Below, piece by piece: positions 1-5,040 of a DNA stretch of 5,040 nucleotides. A model generated the notes under the pieces. The model searched no databases. It saw only the letters and a program-made list of their open reading frames with translations, and was not told the DNA's origin. The stretch is from an uncultured Veillonella sp. (GTDB lineage Bacteria > Bacillota > Negativicutes > Veillonellales > Veillonellaceae), in NCBI GenBank assembly GCA_900550175.1, contig URQX01000111.1:1-5040 (forward strand). Direction: 5' to 3'. The stretch's first letter is position 1. Each line of letters opens with the position of its first letter. The position numbers and the translations under genes are program-made.

Positions 1-409
1 CTTACCAAAAGATACTAAGCAATTATTAGCTAACTATAATGATGTTCCACAAAATCTAATTTCTGCTATTGTAGATGCTAACAGAACTCGTAAAGACCAT
101 GTAGCAGATGTTATTATAGGAAAGAGCCCAAAAATTGTTGGTATTTATCGCTTGACGATGAAAATGAACTCTGATAACTTTAGAGCATCTGCAATTCAAG
201 GTGTAATGAAGCGTATCAAGGCAAAGGGGATTGCTGTAGTTGTATATGAACCAACTCTTGATGCAGACGATTTCTTTAATTCACCTGTTATTCGCAACTT
301 TGAAGACTTTAAACGTGTTAGCGATGTTATAGTAGCTAATCGATGGGATAAGAGTTTAGAAGATGTGAAGGATAAAGTTTATACAAGAGATATTTTTGAC
401 CGCGATTAA
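1..409 (+). CDS. ugd: UDP-glucose 6-dehydrogenase, C-terminal part (5' end outside window)
   Basis: The enzyme oxidises UDP-glucose to UDP-glucuronate with two NAD+ in the cytoplasm, supplying precursor for capsule, exopolysaccharide or LPS sugars. The reading frame is open from position 2 and gives 135 residues to the TAA at 407-409. It begins LPKDTKQLLANY, the sequence that directly follows the catalytic cysteine in this family (GGYCLPKDT). The leftover C at position 1 fits the last base of a TGC codon, so the window seems to start right after that cysteine. The rest is the UDP-binding C-terminal domain: the helix ending in NRTRKDHVAD, then the strand IVGIYRLTMKMNSDNFRAS, IAVVVYEPTL, the FFNSPVIRNFEDF segment, and the family-typical tail VIVANRWD...DKVYTRDIF. 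An ATG at 152 is internal, not the start. The N-terminal Rossmann domain is not visible. vanZ-like follows after 34 nt, probably in the same transcript. Identification is secure. The symbol could equally be tuaD or hasB according to local naming. Confidence 0.93.
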   Translation, partial: LPKDTKQLLANYNDVPQNLISAIVDANRTRKDHVADVIIGKSPKIVGIYRLTMKMNSDNFRASAIQGVMKRIKAKGIAVVVYEPTLDADDFFNSPVIRNFEDFKRVSDVIVANRWDKSLEDVKDKVYTRDIFDRD

Positions 410-432
410 GATTGATATGTATTATGGCGTTT

Positions 433-439
433 AGGAGAG
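433..439 (+). promoter_or_regulatory. Ribosome binding site of the vanZ-like gene
   Basis: AGGAGAG lies 4 nt before the ATG at 444. No promoter is evident in the 34-nt gap after ugd, which supports co-transcription with it. Confidence 0.7.
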
Positions 440-443
440 TAGT

Positions 444-890
444 ATGAAACGTTGGATACTATATATTCTGTTAGGTCTAATTGTATTTTTTATATGGGAT
501 AATTCGATGCAAAATGGTGGATCTTCAGATGGATTTAGTTTGCTTTTTGCAGAGATATTTGTTCCTATAGTAAATAAATTAGGCTTTCATGGAAATATAT
601 GGACCTTAAATAGGATTGTTCGAAAGTTGGCACATCTCACAGAGTTTACAATCCTTGGTGGTGTTTTATATACGATTCTACGTCGATATATTACATATGG
701 TACCGTAATTAAGACTATAGGTTTAGGAATGTTGATAGCTAGTCTTGATGAATTTATACAATTGTTTTCACCAGGTCGTAGTTCTCAGATTTCTGATGTA
801 TTAATTGATACAGTTGGTATTATTATTGGTATTCTACTAGTAAAGCTAGCTTACTACATCGAGTATAAGATAAGTACATTTAAAAATTAA
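444..890 (+). CDS. VanZ-family small membrane protein
   Basis: This is a 148-residue integral membrane protein of the VanZ-like family. Four hydrophobic segments are visible: about residues 4-18, 62-80, 86-108 and 119-140. Family hallmarks are the RKLAH..EF block (R60, K61, H64, E67) at the start of the second segment, the DE..Q motif (D102, E103, Q106) in the third, and PGR (110-112) followed by D118, D122 and G125, matching the usual DExxQxFxPGRxxxxxDxxxDxxG pattern. A loop of about 40 residues, carrying the family-like WDNSMQNG stretch near residues 18-25, follows the first segment. VanZ itself gives low-level teicoplanin resistance in enterococci. Most chromosomal homologues have no proven role, so no resistance phenotype should be assumed. 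The start at 444 has a good ribosome binding site. Sitting 34 nt after ugd, it may act in envelope or surface-polysaccharide biology. The family call is firm and the role unknown. Confidence 0.88.
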   Translation: MKRWILYILLGLIVFFIWDNSMQNGGSSDGFSLLFAEIFVPIVNKLGFHGNIWTLNRIVRKLAHLTEFTILGGVLYTILRRYITYGTVIKTIGLGMLIASLDEFIQLFSPGRSSQISDVLIDTVGIIIGILLVKLAYYIEYKISTFKN

Positions 891-914
891 ATTGTTAATA
901 ATATACAAATGAGT

Positions 915-954
915 AAAAAATACCTCATAATCTTAGCGATTATGAGGTATTTTT
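915..954. terminator. Intrinsic terminator after the ugd-vanZ unit (probably bidirectional)
   Basis: A perfect 12-bp stem (TACCTCATAATC at 921-932 with its complement at 938-949) closes a 5-nt loop, TTAGC. It is preceded by six A (915-920) and followed by five T (950-954), so it can act on either strand. It begins 24 nt after the vanZ-like stop codon and separates that unit from the CpsB-like gene. Confidence 0.92.
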
Positions 955-1031
955 AATGAAGACAAAATGAAAATTTAAAAAATATATTAAATGAACATAT
1001 TATAATTTATCTATTTTTATATAAAAACCAC

Positions 1032-1060
1032 TGTACAAGCGACTTTTCCCTTGATATAAT
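1032..1060 (+). promoter_or_regulatory. Candidate sigma-70-type promoter of the CpsB-like gene
   Basis: A perfect -10 hexamer TATAAT (1055-1060) lies 17 nt downstream of TGTACA (1032-1037), which matches 4 of 6 bases of the -35 consensus. Transcription would begin near 1067, giving a leader of about 90 nt. It sits after the upstream terminator, where a new promoter is needed. The AT-rich context makes chance matches likely, so this is only a candidate. Confidence 0.5.
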
Positions 1061-1142
1061 CATGAATAGAAAATGAAAAATAAATGAGATAAACATGAAT
1101 TTTATAAAGGGAACGATTTCTGTAAGGGATTATCGTAAGTAG

Positions 1143-1148
1143 AAGGGA
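1143..1148 (+). promoter_or_regulatory. Ribosome binding site of the CpsB-like gene
   Basis: AAGGGA lies 6 nt before the ATG at 1155. It is a modest match to the Shine-Dalgarno consensus. The predicted protein begins directly with the first PHP motif, which supports this start. Confidence 0.55.
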
Positions 1149-1154
1149 AAGAAT

Positions 1155-1958
1155 ATGAATCGCGTGGTTGATTTACATGGTTACATTTTGCCAGCTGTAT
1201 TAGGACCCCAAGGGCCTCAAACAATGGCAGAAACAGTAAATATGATAAAATCCTTGGCTGAACAAGGTATTACAGATATTTTCAGCACACCTGATGTAAC
1301 AGTATCTATGGATATGAATACATGGGATGAGATGGAACTATTATTGAATGATGTGAAGAGTGCTGTAGGGGAACAGCAATTGGATATAACAATTCATAGT
1401 GGGGCTCGAGTTTTACTTTGTGATGAAATGATTGAATATATTGCATCTCATCGGAAGCAGTATCTATTGGGAAATAGCCATTTTATGTTAGTTTCCATTC
1501 CTGAAAATAGTAAAGTCTATCACATTAATGGATGGTTGTTAGATTTGCTAAATATGGGCATTGTTCCTATTATTAGTGAAGTAGAAACTCATCGTCAATT
1601 GTTTACAAAGCCAGAGCAATTATTGGAATGGGTTGATAAAGGGATTTTAATCCAATGTAATATGGCATCCTTTAATCATAGCAATTCTAATTATCATAGA
1701 GCTATTGAATTATATCGTAATGGTTTAATTCATTTCTTTGGCACTGGTTATTGTAATGAACGTGATGTACAGGCTCATCAAGGATACGTAGAATCTATTT
1801 CTAAATTAGATAGTACGTACAAAAAAGATTTGTTACCGAATATTCATCTCAATGAGCGTGATCTTTTAGCTGATCGCACATTTTATCCAGCTGTACCTTC
1901 TAGTTGGGTAGGTCAAAAATCTAACTTTTTGACGCGTCTATTTGGTTTTACATTGTAA
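1155..1958 (+). CDS. CpsB/YwqE-like PHP-fold protein with degenerate active site (probable pseudo-phosphatase)
   Basis: The 267 residues follow the layout of the CpsB/CapC/YwqE family, manganese-dependent PHP-domain tyrosine phosphatases that regulate capsule export kinases; family members are usually about 240-255 residues. Family landmarks align in order: VVDLHGYILPAVLGP (4-18) with DxHxHxLPGxDDG; EQGITDIFSTPD (36-47) with the EQGI...TPHH region; SGAR (82-85) with GxE; GIVPIISEVE (135-144) with G..PIIAHPER; ILIQCNMAS (164-172) with the Q.NAGS strand; LIHFFGTGYCNE (191-202) with VHFIASDAHN; and LNERDLLADR near the C-terminus. Most ligand positions are changed: the second His of HxH is Y10, the DD pair is L16-G17, the TPHH His is D47, the GxE Glu is R85, the HPER His is E142, and the Asp and His of SDAH are G198 and C200. 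H8 remains. Phosphatase activity is therefore unlikely, and a binding or regulatory role is inferred. No signal peptide or membrane segment is seen. The ATG at 1155 has AAGGGA at 1143-1148. The gene lies between two terminators and appears monocistronic. Confidence 0.72.
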   Translation: MNRVVDLHGYILPAVLGPQGPQTMAETVNMIKSLAEQGITDIFSTPDVTVSMDMNTWDEMELLLNDVKSAVGEQQLDITIHSGARVLLCDEMIEYIASHRKQYLLGNSHFMLVSIPENSKVYHINGWLLDLLNMGIVPIISEVETHRQLFTKPEQLLEWVDKGILIQCNMASFNHSNSNYHRAIELYRNGLIHFFGTGYCNERDVQAHQGYVESISKLDSTYKKDLLPNIHLNERDLLADRTFYPAVPSSWVGQKSNFLTRLFGFTL

Positions 1959-1963
1959 TTAAT

Positions 1964-2014
1964 ATAGGTTCTTTTATTCATGCTGTATTGGCATGGTTAA
2001 AAGAACCTATTTTT
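1964..2014 (+). terminator. Compound hairpin terminator after the CpsB-like gene
   Basis: The 13-nt arm ATAGGTTCTTTTA (1964-1976) pairs perfectly with 1998-2010. Inside, CATGC (1979-1983) pairs with GCATG (1991-1995) around a 7-nt loop. Five T follow at 2010-2014. It begins 5 nt after the stop codon at 1956-1958. Its T-tail overlaps the start of the distal NrdR box of nrdD. Confidence 0.88.
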
Positions 2015-2060
2015 GCTTTATATTGTATTTATTCTTGAAAACAACCACTATATATAGTAT
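2013..2060 (+). promoter_or_regulatory. Paired NrdR boxes controlling nrdD
   Basis: The proximal box CCACTATATATAGTAT (2045-2060) agrees with the NrdR consensus acaCwAtATaTwGtgt at about 14 of 16 positions. A weaker box, TTGCTTTATATTGTAT (2013-2028), agrees at about 11 of 16. Their starts are exactly 32 bp apart, about three helical turns, which is the usual spacing for NrdR sites. The proximal box covers the promoter spacer and most of the -10 element, and the distal box lies just upstream of the -35. NrdR is the ATP-cone, zinc-ribbon repressor of ribonucleotide reductase genes, so repression when dATP is plentiful is expected. The box comparison was by eye. Confidence 0.78.
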
Positions 2061-2063
2061 ACT
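2035..2063 (+). promoter_or_regulatory. Main nrdD promoter (P1)
   Basis: TTGAAA (2035-2040) and TATACT (2058-2063) are separated by 17 nt, each matching 5 of 6 consensus bases. It is embedded in the NrdR operator. Transcription should begin near 2070, giving a leader of about 135 nt before nrdD. Confidence 0.75.
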
Positions 2064-2101
2064 GAGTTGGAAGTAAAAAATAGAGAGTTTAGTCATAATT
2101 C

Positions 2102-2130
2102 TTTACATTTTACATATAAATTTATATAAA
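2102..2130 (+). promoter_or_regulatory. Possible second nrdD promoter (P2)
   Basis: TTTACA (2102-2107) and TATAAA (2125-2130), each 5 of 6 matches, are separated by exactly 17 nt. Transcription would begin around 2137, inside the leader hairpin, so P2 transcripts would not contain the full hairpin. The region is very AT-rich, so a chance match is possible. Confidence 0.4.
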
Positions 2131-2154
2131 AAGTATGGTTTTCCATACTTTTTT
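2128..2154 (+). terminator. Terminator-like hairpin in the nrdD leader (possible attenuator)
   Basis: GTATGG (2133-2138) pairs with CCATAC (2143-2148) across a TTTT loop. The stem is lengthened by five A (2128-2132) pairing with the T run (2149-2154). A stem followed by six T is the form of an intrinsic terminator, yet it lies between promoter P1 and the nrdD start, 50 nt before the ATG. The GC content is low, so termination may be partial. Confidence 0.5.
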
Positions 2155-2189
2155 CTATGTCTTAACATATATTTCAGCGGTAACAGAAT

Positions 2190-2196
2190 GGGGAGG
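2190..2196 (+). promoter_or_regulatory. Strong ribosome binding site of nrdD
   Basis: GGGGAGG lies 8 nt before the ATG at 2205, close to ideal strength and spacing. It fixes the start codon. Confidence 0.85.
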
Positions 2197-2204
2197 TTGC
2201 CAAT

Positions 2205-4355
2205 ATGTTGCAGGTCATTAAACGGGATGGTACAAAGGTACCATTTGATAAGAATAAGATTGCTTTAGCTATAGAAAAGGCTGAGCATAGTAGTACAGGG
2301 TTGTACGAAGAGGGGTTGGCACAGCGTATTGCTGATGAAATTGAAGAATATGCTACAAAACTCCAAAAGGACATGACAATTTATGCTATTGAAGATCAAG
2401 TGTATTATAAGTTGATTGAGTATCATAATCCTGCAACGGCACGTGCCTATGAAGGTTACAAAGCTGTTCAATCTTTTAAACGTCGTCAAAATACTACAGA
2501 TGATGATGTAATTGGTTTATTAGACCGTAGTAATGTTAGCGTTCTCGACGAAAACTCTAATAAGGATGCTGCGATTGTATCTACACAACGTGATTTAATT
2601 GCCGGTGAAGTATCTAAGGATATCGCGCGTCGTAAATTAATTCCTACAGATATTTTAGAGGCCCATGATAGTGGTGCTATCCACTTCCATGATATGGATT
2701 ACATTATCCAACCTATGTTTAACTGTTGCTTGATCAATTTGGAAGATATGCTTACAAATGGTACAGTTATCAATGGTAAGAAGATTGATACACCTAAATC
2801 TTTCCAAGTTGCATGTACTGTAACAACACAAATTATTGCTCAAGTTGCATCTGGTCAATATGGTGGTCAAAGTATTAATGGCATTGACCGTATTTTGGCG
2901 CCATTTGTACGTAAGTCTTATGAAAAAATTCTTAACAATGTTATTGAAGAACAAGTTGAGATTTATGGTATGGAGCCAAATATGGAAAAGGCTCGTGAAA
3001 TTGCATGGAAACGTACGCGTAAAGAGGTTAAGGATGGTATTCAAACTATCCAATATCAAATCAATACATTGATGACTACAAATGGTCAATCTCCATTTGT
3101 TACATTGTTCATGTATTTTAAACCTGATTACGAATACGCTAAGGAAGCAGCTCTTATTACAGAAGAGATTTTGCGTCAACGCATTAAAGGTGTAAAGAAT
3201 GAAGCTGATGTATATATTACACCAGCATTCCCTAAATTGATTTATGTTCTTGATGAACATAACGTAATGCCTGATAGTCCATATTATTACTTGACCGAGC
3301 TTGCTGCACAATGCACGGCTAAACGCATGTACCCAGATTATATCTCTGCTAAGAAGATGAAGGAAAACTACGAAGGTAATGTATTTAGCCCAATGGGATG
3401 TCGCTCTTTCTTATCTCCTTGGAAGGATGAAAAAGGACACTACAAATTTGATGGACGCTTTAACATGGGTGTTGTGAGCTTAAATTTGCCACAAATTGGT
3501 ATTTTAGCTCGTGGTAGTGAAGAAAAATTCTTTGAAATTTTAGATAAACGTCTTGAATTAGCTGAAAAAGCATTGTTATTACGTTACAATCTTTTAAAAG
3601 ATGTAGTGAGCGATGTGTCTCCAATTCACTGGCAACATGGTGCTATTGCACGCCTTAAAAAAGGTGAAAAAATTGGTCGTTTCTTATCAGGCGGTTATGC
3701 AACGATTTCTCTTGGCTATATCGGTATCTATGAAGCTACTCGTTTGATTACAGGTGAGTCTAATACAGGCGAAAATGGCCGTGTATTTGCTATGAAAATC
3801 ATGGATCGTCTAAATGCAGCTATTGATTTATGGCATGATAAGCATAATCTTGGTTTTGGCCTATATGGTACTCCTGCTGAAAGCTTAACAAATCGGTTCT
3901 CTTCTTTAGACCGTGCCCGTTTTGGTGTTATTGAAGATATTACAGATAAAGGGTATTACACTAATAGCTATCACGTAAATGTTCGTGAAGAGATTAATGT
4001 ATTTGATAAATTTGCCTTTGAATCTGAGTTCCAAAAGAAATCTACAGGCGGCTGTATCTCCTATGCAGAAATTCCAAATATGACTAATAATATTCCAGCC
4101 GTTTTAACTATGATTCAATATATTTATGACCATATTTCTTATGCTGAATTTAATACCAAGTCTGACTACTGTCACGAATGTGGTTTTGATGGTGAAATTA
4201 AGGTCAATGAAAATAATGAGTGGGAATGTCCTCGTTGTCATAACACAAACCGTGATAAATTAACTGTTATTCGTCGTACTTGTGGTTATTTGGGTGAGAA
4301 CTTCTGGAATGAAGGCCGTACGAAAGAAATCAAAGATCGTGTAATGCATATCTAA
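2205..4355 (+). CDS. nrdD: Anaerobic (class III) ribonucleoside-triphosphate reductase, large subunit
   Basis: This oxygen-sensitive glycyl-radical enzyme reduces ribonucleoside triphosphates to dNTPs in the cytoplasm, in E. coli-type members with formate as reductant. The 716-residue length matches full-size NrdD (about 700-715 in E. coli-type enzymes). Residues 1-92 form an ATP-cone regulatory domain (VIKRDGTKVPFDKNKI at 4-19), so dATP inhibition is expected. The catalytic barrel follows: EAHDSGAIHFHDMDY (152-166), PMFNCCLINLEDML (170-183), the MTTNGQSPF loop (290-298), SPMGCRSFLSPW with the probable thiyl-radical cysteine C399, and GRFNMGVVSLNLPQIG (417-432). C174 (or C175) matches the cysteine used in formate-dependent enzymes. 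Near the C-terminus, C656, C659, C675 and C678 form a CxxC...CxxC zinc site, and RTCGYLG carries the probable radical glycine G694. All key residues are present with no frameshift. The start follows a strong ribosome binding site. The activase gene nrdG lies downstream, and regulation is probably by NrdR. Confidence 0.98.
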   Translation: MLQVIKRDGTKVPFDKNKIALAIEKAEHSSTGLYEEGLAQRIADEIEEYATKLQKDMTIYAIEDQVYYKLIEYHNPATARAYEGYKAVQSFKRRQNTTDDDVIGLLDRSNVSVLDENSNKDAAIVSTQRDLIAGEVSKDIARRKLIPTDILEAHDSGAIHFHDMDYIIQPMFNCCLINLEDMLTNGTVINGKKIDTPKSFQVACTVTTQIIAQVASGQYGGQSINGIDRILAPFVRKSYEKILNNVIEEQVEIYGMEPNMEKAREIAWKRTRKEVKDGIQTIQYQINTLMTTNGQSPFVTLFMYFKPDYEYAKEAALITEEILRQRIKGVKNEADVYITPAFPKLIYVLDEHNVMPDSPYYYLTELAAQCTAKRMYPDYISAKKMKENYEGNVFSPMGCRSFLSPWKDEKGHYKFDGRFNMGVVSLNLPQIGILARGSEEKFFEILDKRLELAEKALLLRYNLLKDVVSDVSPIHWQHGAIARLKKGEKIGRFLSGGYATISLGYIGIYEATRLITGESNTGENGRVFAMKIMDRLNAAIDLWHDKHNLGFGLYGTPAESLTNRFSSLDRARFGVIEDITDKGYYTNSYHVNVREEINVFDKFAFESEFQKKSTGGCISYAEIPNMTNNIPAVLTMIQYIYDHISYAEFNTKSDYCHECGFDGEIKVNENNEWECPRCHNTNRDKLTVIRRTCGYLGENFWNEGRTKEIKDRVMHI

Positions 4356-4388
4356 TAATAGATAGCATCACTGTTTATTATTCTAATT

Positions 4389-4437
4389 CTATACATGTTA
4401 AAAGCTGTGCCCAGGGCACAGCTTTTACTATACATGT
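4389..4437 (+). terminator. GC-rich hairpin between nrdD and nrdG, flanked by direct repeats
   Basis: TAAAAGCTGTGC (4399-4410) pairs perfectly with 4416-4427 across the loop CCAGG. The 3' arm ends in TTTT (4423-4426) followed by ACTATA, so the T-tail beyond the stem is poor and some read-through into nrdG is likely. The 10-nt sequence CTATACATGT occurs on both sides, at 4389-4398 and 4428-4437. Its ACATGT part is self-complementary and could extend the stem after a short bulge. Confidence 0.75.
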
Positions 4438-4463
4438 GAAAAATTGAAATATATCTATATAGT
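4436..4463 (+). promoter_or_regulatory. Weak candidate promoter of nrdG
   Basis: GTGAAA (4436-4441, 4 of 6) and TATAGT (4458-4463, 5 of 6) are separated by 16 nt, just after the inter-genic hairpin. The NrdR-like sequence TATATCTATATAGTGT (4450-4465) overlaps the -10 but is well preserved only in its right half. Read-through from nrdD is an equally good source of nrdG mRNA. Confidence 0.3.
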
Positions 4464-4491
4464 GTTAATCAAAGTTGATAACCACTACTAT

Positions 4492-4497
4492 GGAGGT
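4492..4497 (+). promoter_or_regulatory. Ribosome binding site deciding the nrdG start
   Basis: GGAGGT lies 4 nt before the ATG at 4502. An in-frame TTG at 4475 would add nine residues, but it has no Shine-Dalgarno sequence and its extension would run through this site, so 4502 is preferred. Confidence 0.8.
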
Positions 4498-4501
4498 AAT
4501 T

Positions 4502-4999
4502 ATGAGATATGGGCAAATAAGACAATATGATATTGCCAATGGAGAAGGAATTCGCACATCTATATTCGTAACAGGGTGCACACATTGTTGTTATAACTGT
4601 TTTAATGAGGAGTACCAAGATTTTAATGCCGGTAAAGAATGGACTCAAGCTGAAACTGATTTAGTTGTTTCTTATGTTAAAAACCCTATATGCTCAGGTT
4701 TAACTTTATTGGGTGGAGAGCCTTTTCAAAATGTACAAGGTTTATTACCTGTAGTAAGAGCTGTACGAAAGGCTGCACCGGCAAAGAAAATTTGGGCTTA
4801 TTCAGGTTATGAAATAGATGATATCTTAGAAGATGAGTTGAGAAGTGCTTTATTACACGAAATTGATATTCTCGTGGATGGTCGATTTGTAGATGAACTT
4901 AAAGATCCAGCATTACGATTTAGAGGTTCCTCTAATCAACGTATTATAGATGTTAAGAAAACATTAGAAACTGGTGAAGTTGTGCTAGCAATGGAGTAA
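4502..4999 (+). CDS. nrdG: Anaerobic ribonucleoside-triphosphate reductase activating protein (radical SAM)
   Basis: NrdG reductively cleaves S-adenosylmethionine with a [4Fe-4S] cluster and uses the 5'-deoxyadenosyl radical to create the glycyl radical on NrdD. The 165-residue product has the usual size of this short radical-SAM activase (about 150-175). IANGEGIRTSIFVTGC (11-26) leads into the cluster motif CxxxCxxC, with C26, C30 and C33; an extra cysteine, C29, lies inside it. The SAM-binding GGEP motif is at 71-74, followed by the family-typical IWAYSGY (97-103), DILVDGRFV (122-130) and RFRGSSNQRIID (139-150). All residues expected for activity are present. It lies 146 nt after nrdD in the same orientation, with a hairpin between, so its level may be set lower than that of NrdD. 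The next gene starts 2 nt after its stop codon. Confidence 0.97.
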   Translation: MRYGQIRQYDIANGEGIRTSIFVTGCTHCCYNCFNEEYQDFNAGKEWTQAETDLVVSYVKNPICSGLTLLGGEPFQNVQGLLPVVRAVRKAAPAKKIWAYSGYEIDDILEDELRSALLHEIDILVDGRFVDELKDPALRFRGSSNQRIIDVKKTLETGEVVLAME

Positions 5000-5001
5000 G
5001 T

Positions 5002-5040
5002 ATGGCATTTGATAAACGTTTAATAGGTCTCATAATTGTT
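5002..5040 (+). CDS. Start of an unidentified gene downstream of nrdG (cut by window end)
   Basis: An ATG at 5002, two bases after the nrdG stop, opens a frame reading MAFDKRLIGLIIV to the window end. GGAG at 4993-4996, inside the last codons of nrdG, is a suitable ribosome binding site 5 nt upstream, which suggests translational coupling. The charged start (DKR) followed by a hydrophobic run could be the first membrane segment or signal anchor of a membrane protein. Thirteen residues are too few to name a family. Confidence 0.6.
   Translation, partial: MAFDKRLIGLIIV

Noticed and set aside
152..409. ATG at 152 as the start of a separate small gene
   Set aside because: The same frame is open to the window edge and reads as continuous UDP-glucose dehydrogenase sequence before the ATG.
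1095..1142. 15-codon frame (MNFIKGTISVRDYRK) before the CpsB-like gene
   Set aside because: Only a weak GAGA upstream, no run of regulatory codons, and no attenuator hairpin before the CpsB-like start. Frames this short are common by chance in leaders.
1107..1148. AAGGGA occurring three times (1107, 1124, 1143)
   Set aside because: The last copy serves as the ribosome binding site; spacing of the three (17 and 19 nt) is irregular and the motif is too short to call a repeat array.
2836..3072. 78-codon plus-strand frame within nrdD
   Set aside because: It is an out-of-frame shadow of nrdD with no ribosome binding site and no recognisable protein features.
2655..3311. Long open frame (218 codons) on the minus strand inside nrdD
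   Set aside because: It is wholly covered by a complete, highly conserved nrdD on the other strand; the translation is low-complexity and rich in Cys, Asn, Ile and Phe, typical of an antisense shadow.
4464..4482. Possible FNR/CRP-type operator before nrdG
   Set aside because: The half-sites are in the wrong order (ATCAA then TTGAT) and only 2 nt apart, unlike the TTGAT-N4-ATCAA arrangement.
4475..4501. TTG-initiated nine-residue extension of nrdG
   Set aside because: No Shine-Dalgarno precedes the TTG, the extension reads through the strong GGAGGT site, and NrdG proteins usually begin just before the YGQIRxYD-like segment.

Overview
The window is an AT-rich stretch of a bacterial chromosome with all genes on the + strand. 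The anaerobic class III ribonucleotide reductase, the codon use and the gene types point to an obligate anaerobe of the Firmicutes/Negativicutes type. Veillonella or a close relative is my best guess, but this is inferred from overall impression and no marker gene proves it.

Layout. (1) 1-890: the 3' end of a UDP-glucose 6-dehydrogenase gene, entered just after its catalytic cysteine, followed 34 nt later by a small VanZ-family membrane protein. A strong, probably bidirectional terminator closes this unit. (2) 961-2014: a monocistronic gene for a CpsB/YwqE-like PHP-fold protein, with a candidate promoter in front and a long hairpin terminator behind. It keeps the CpsB length and framework, but nearly every metal-binding and catalytic motif is replaced, so it looks like a pseudo-phosphatase. 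(3) 2013-4999: the anaerobic ribonucleotide reductase locus, nrdD followed by its radical-SAM activase nrdG. (4) 5002-5040: the first 13 codons of a further gene tightly coupled to nrdG.

The nrdD control region is the best-resolved regulatory element. A consensus-like promoter (TTGAAA, 17 nt, TATACT) is overlapped by one good NrdR box, and a weaker second box lies exactly 32 bp upstream, the spacing expected for cooperative NrdR binding. Between this promoter and the nrdD start lies a terminator-like hairpin, preceded by a second candidate promoter. Leader attenuation or dual-promoter control is therefore possible.

How the genes work together: NrdG uses SAM and a [4Fe-4S] cluster to put a glycyl radical on NrdD, which then reduces ribonucleoside triphosphates to dNTPs without oxygen. 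The upstream genes (UDP-glucuronate synthesis, VanZ-like protein, CpsB-like protein) suggest cell-envelope or surface-polysaccharide functions, but they lie in separate transcription units and have no evident link to nucleotide metabolism. I see no mobile element, CRISPR array, tRNA or rRNA.
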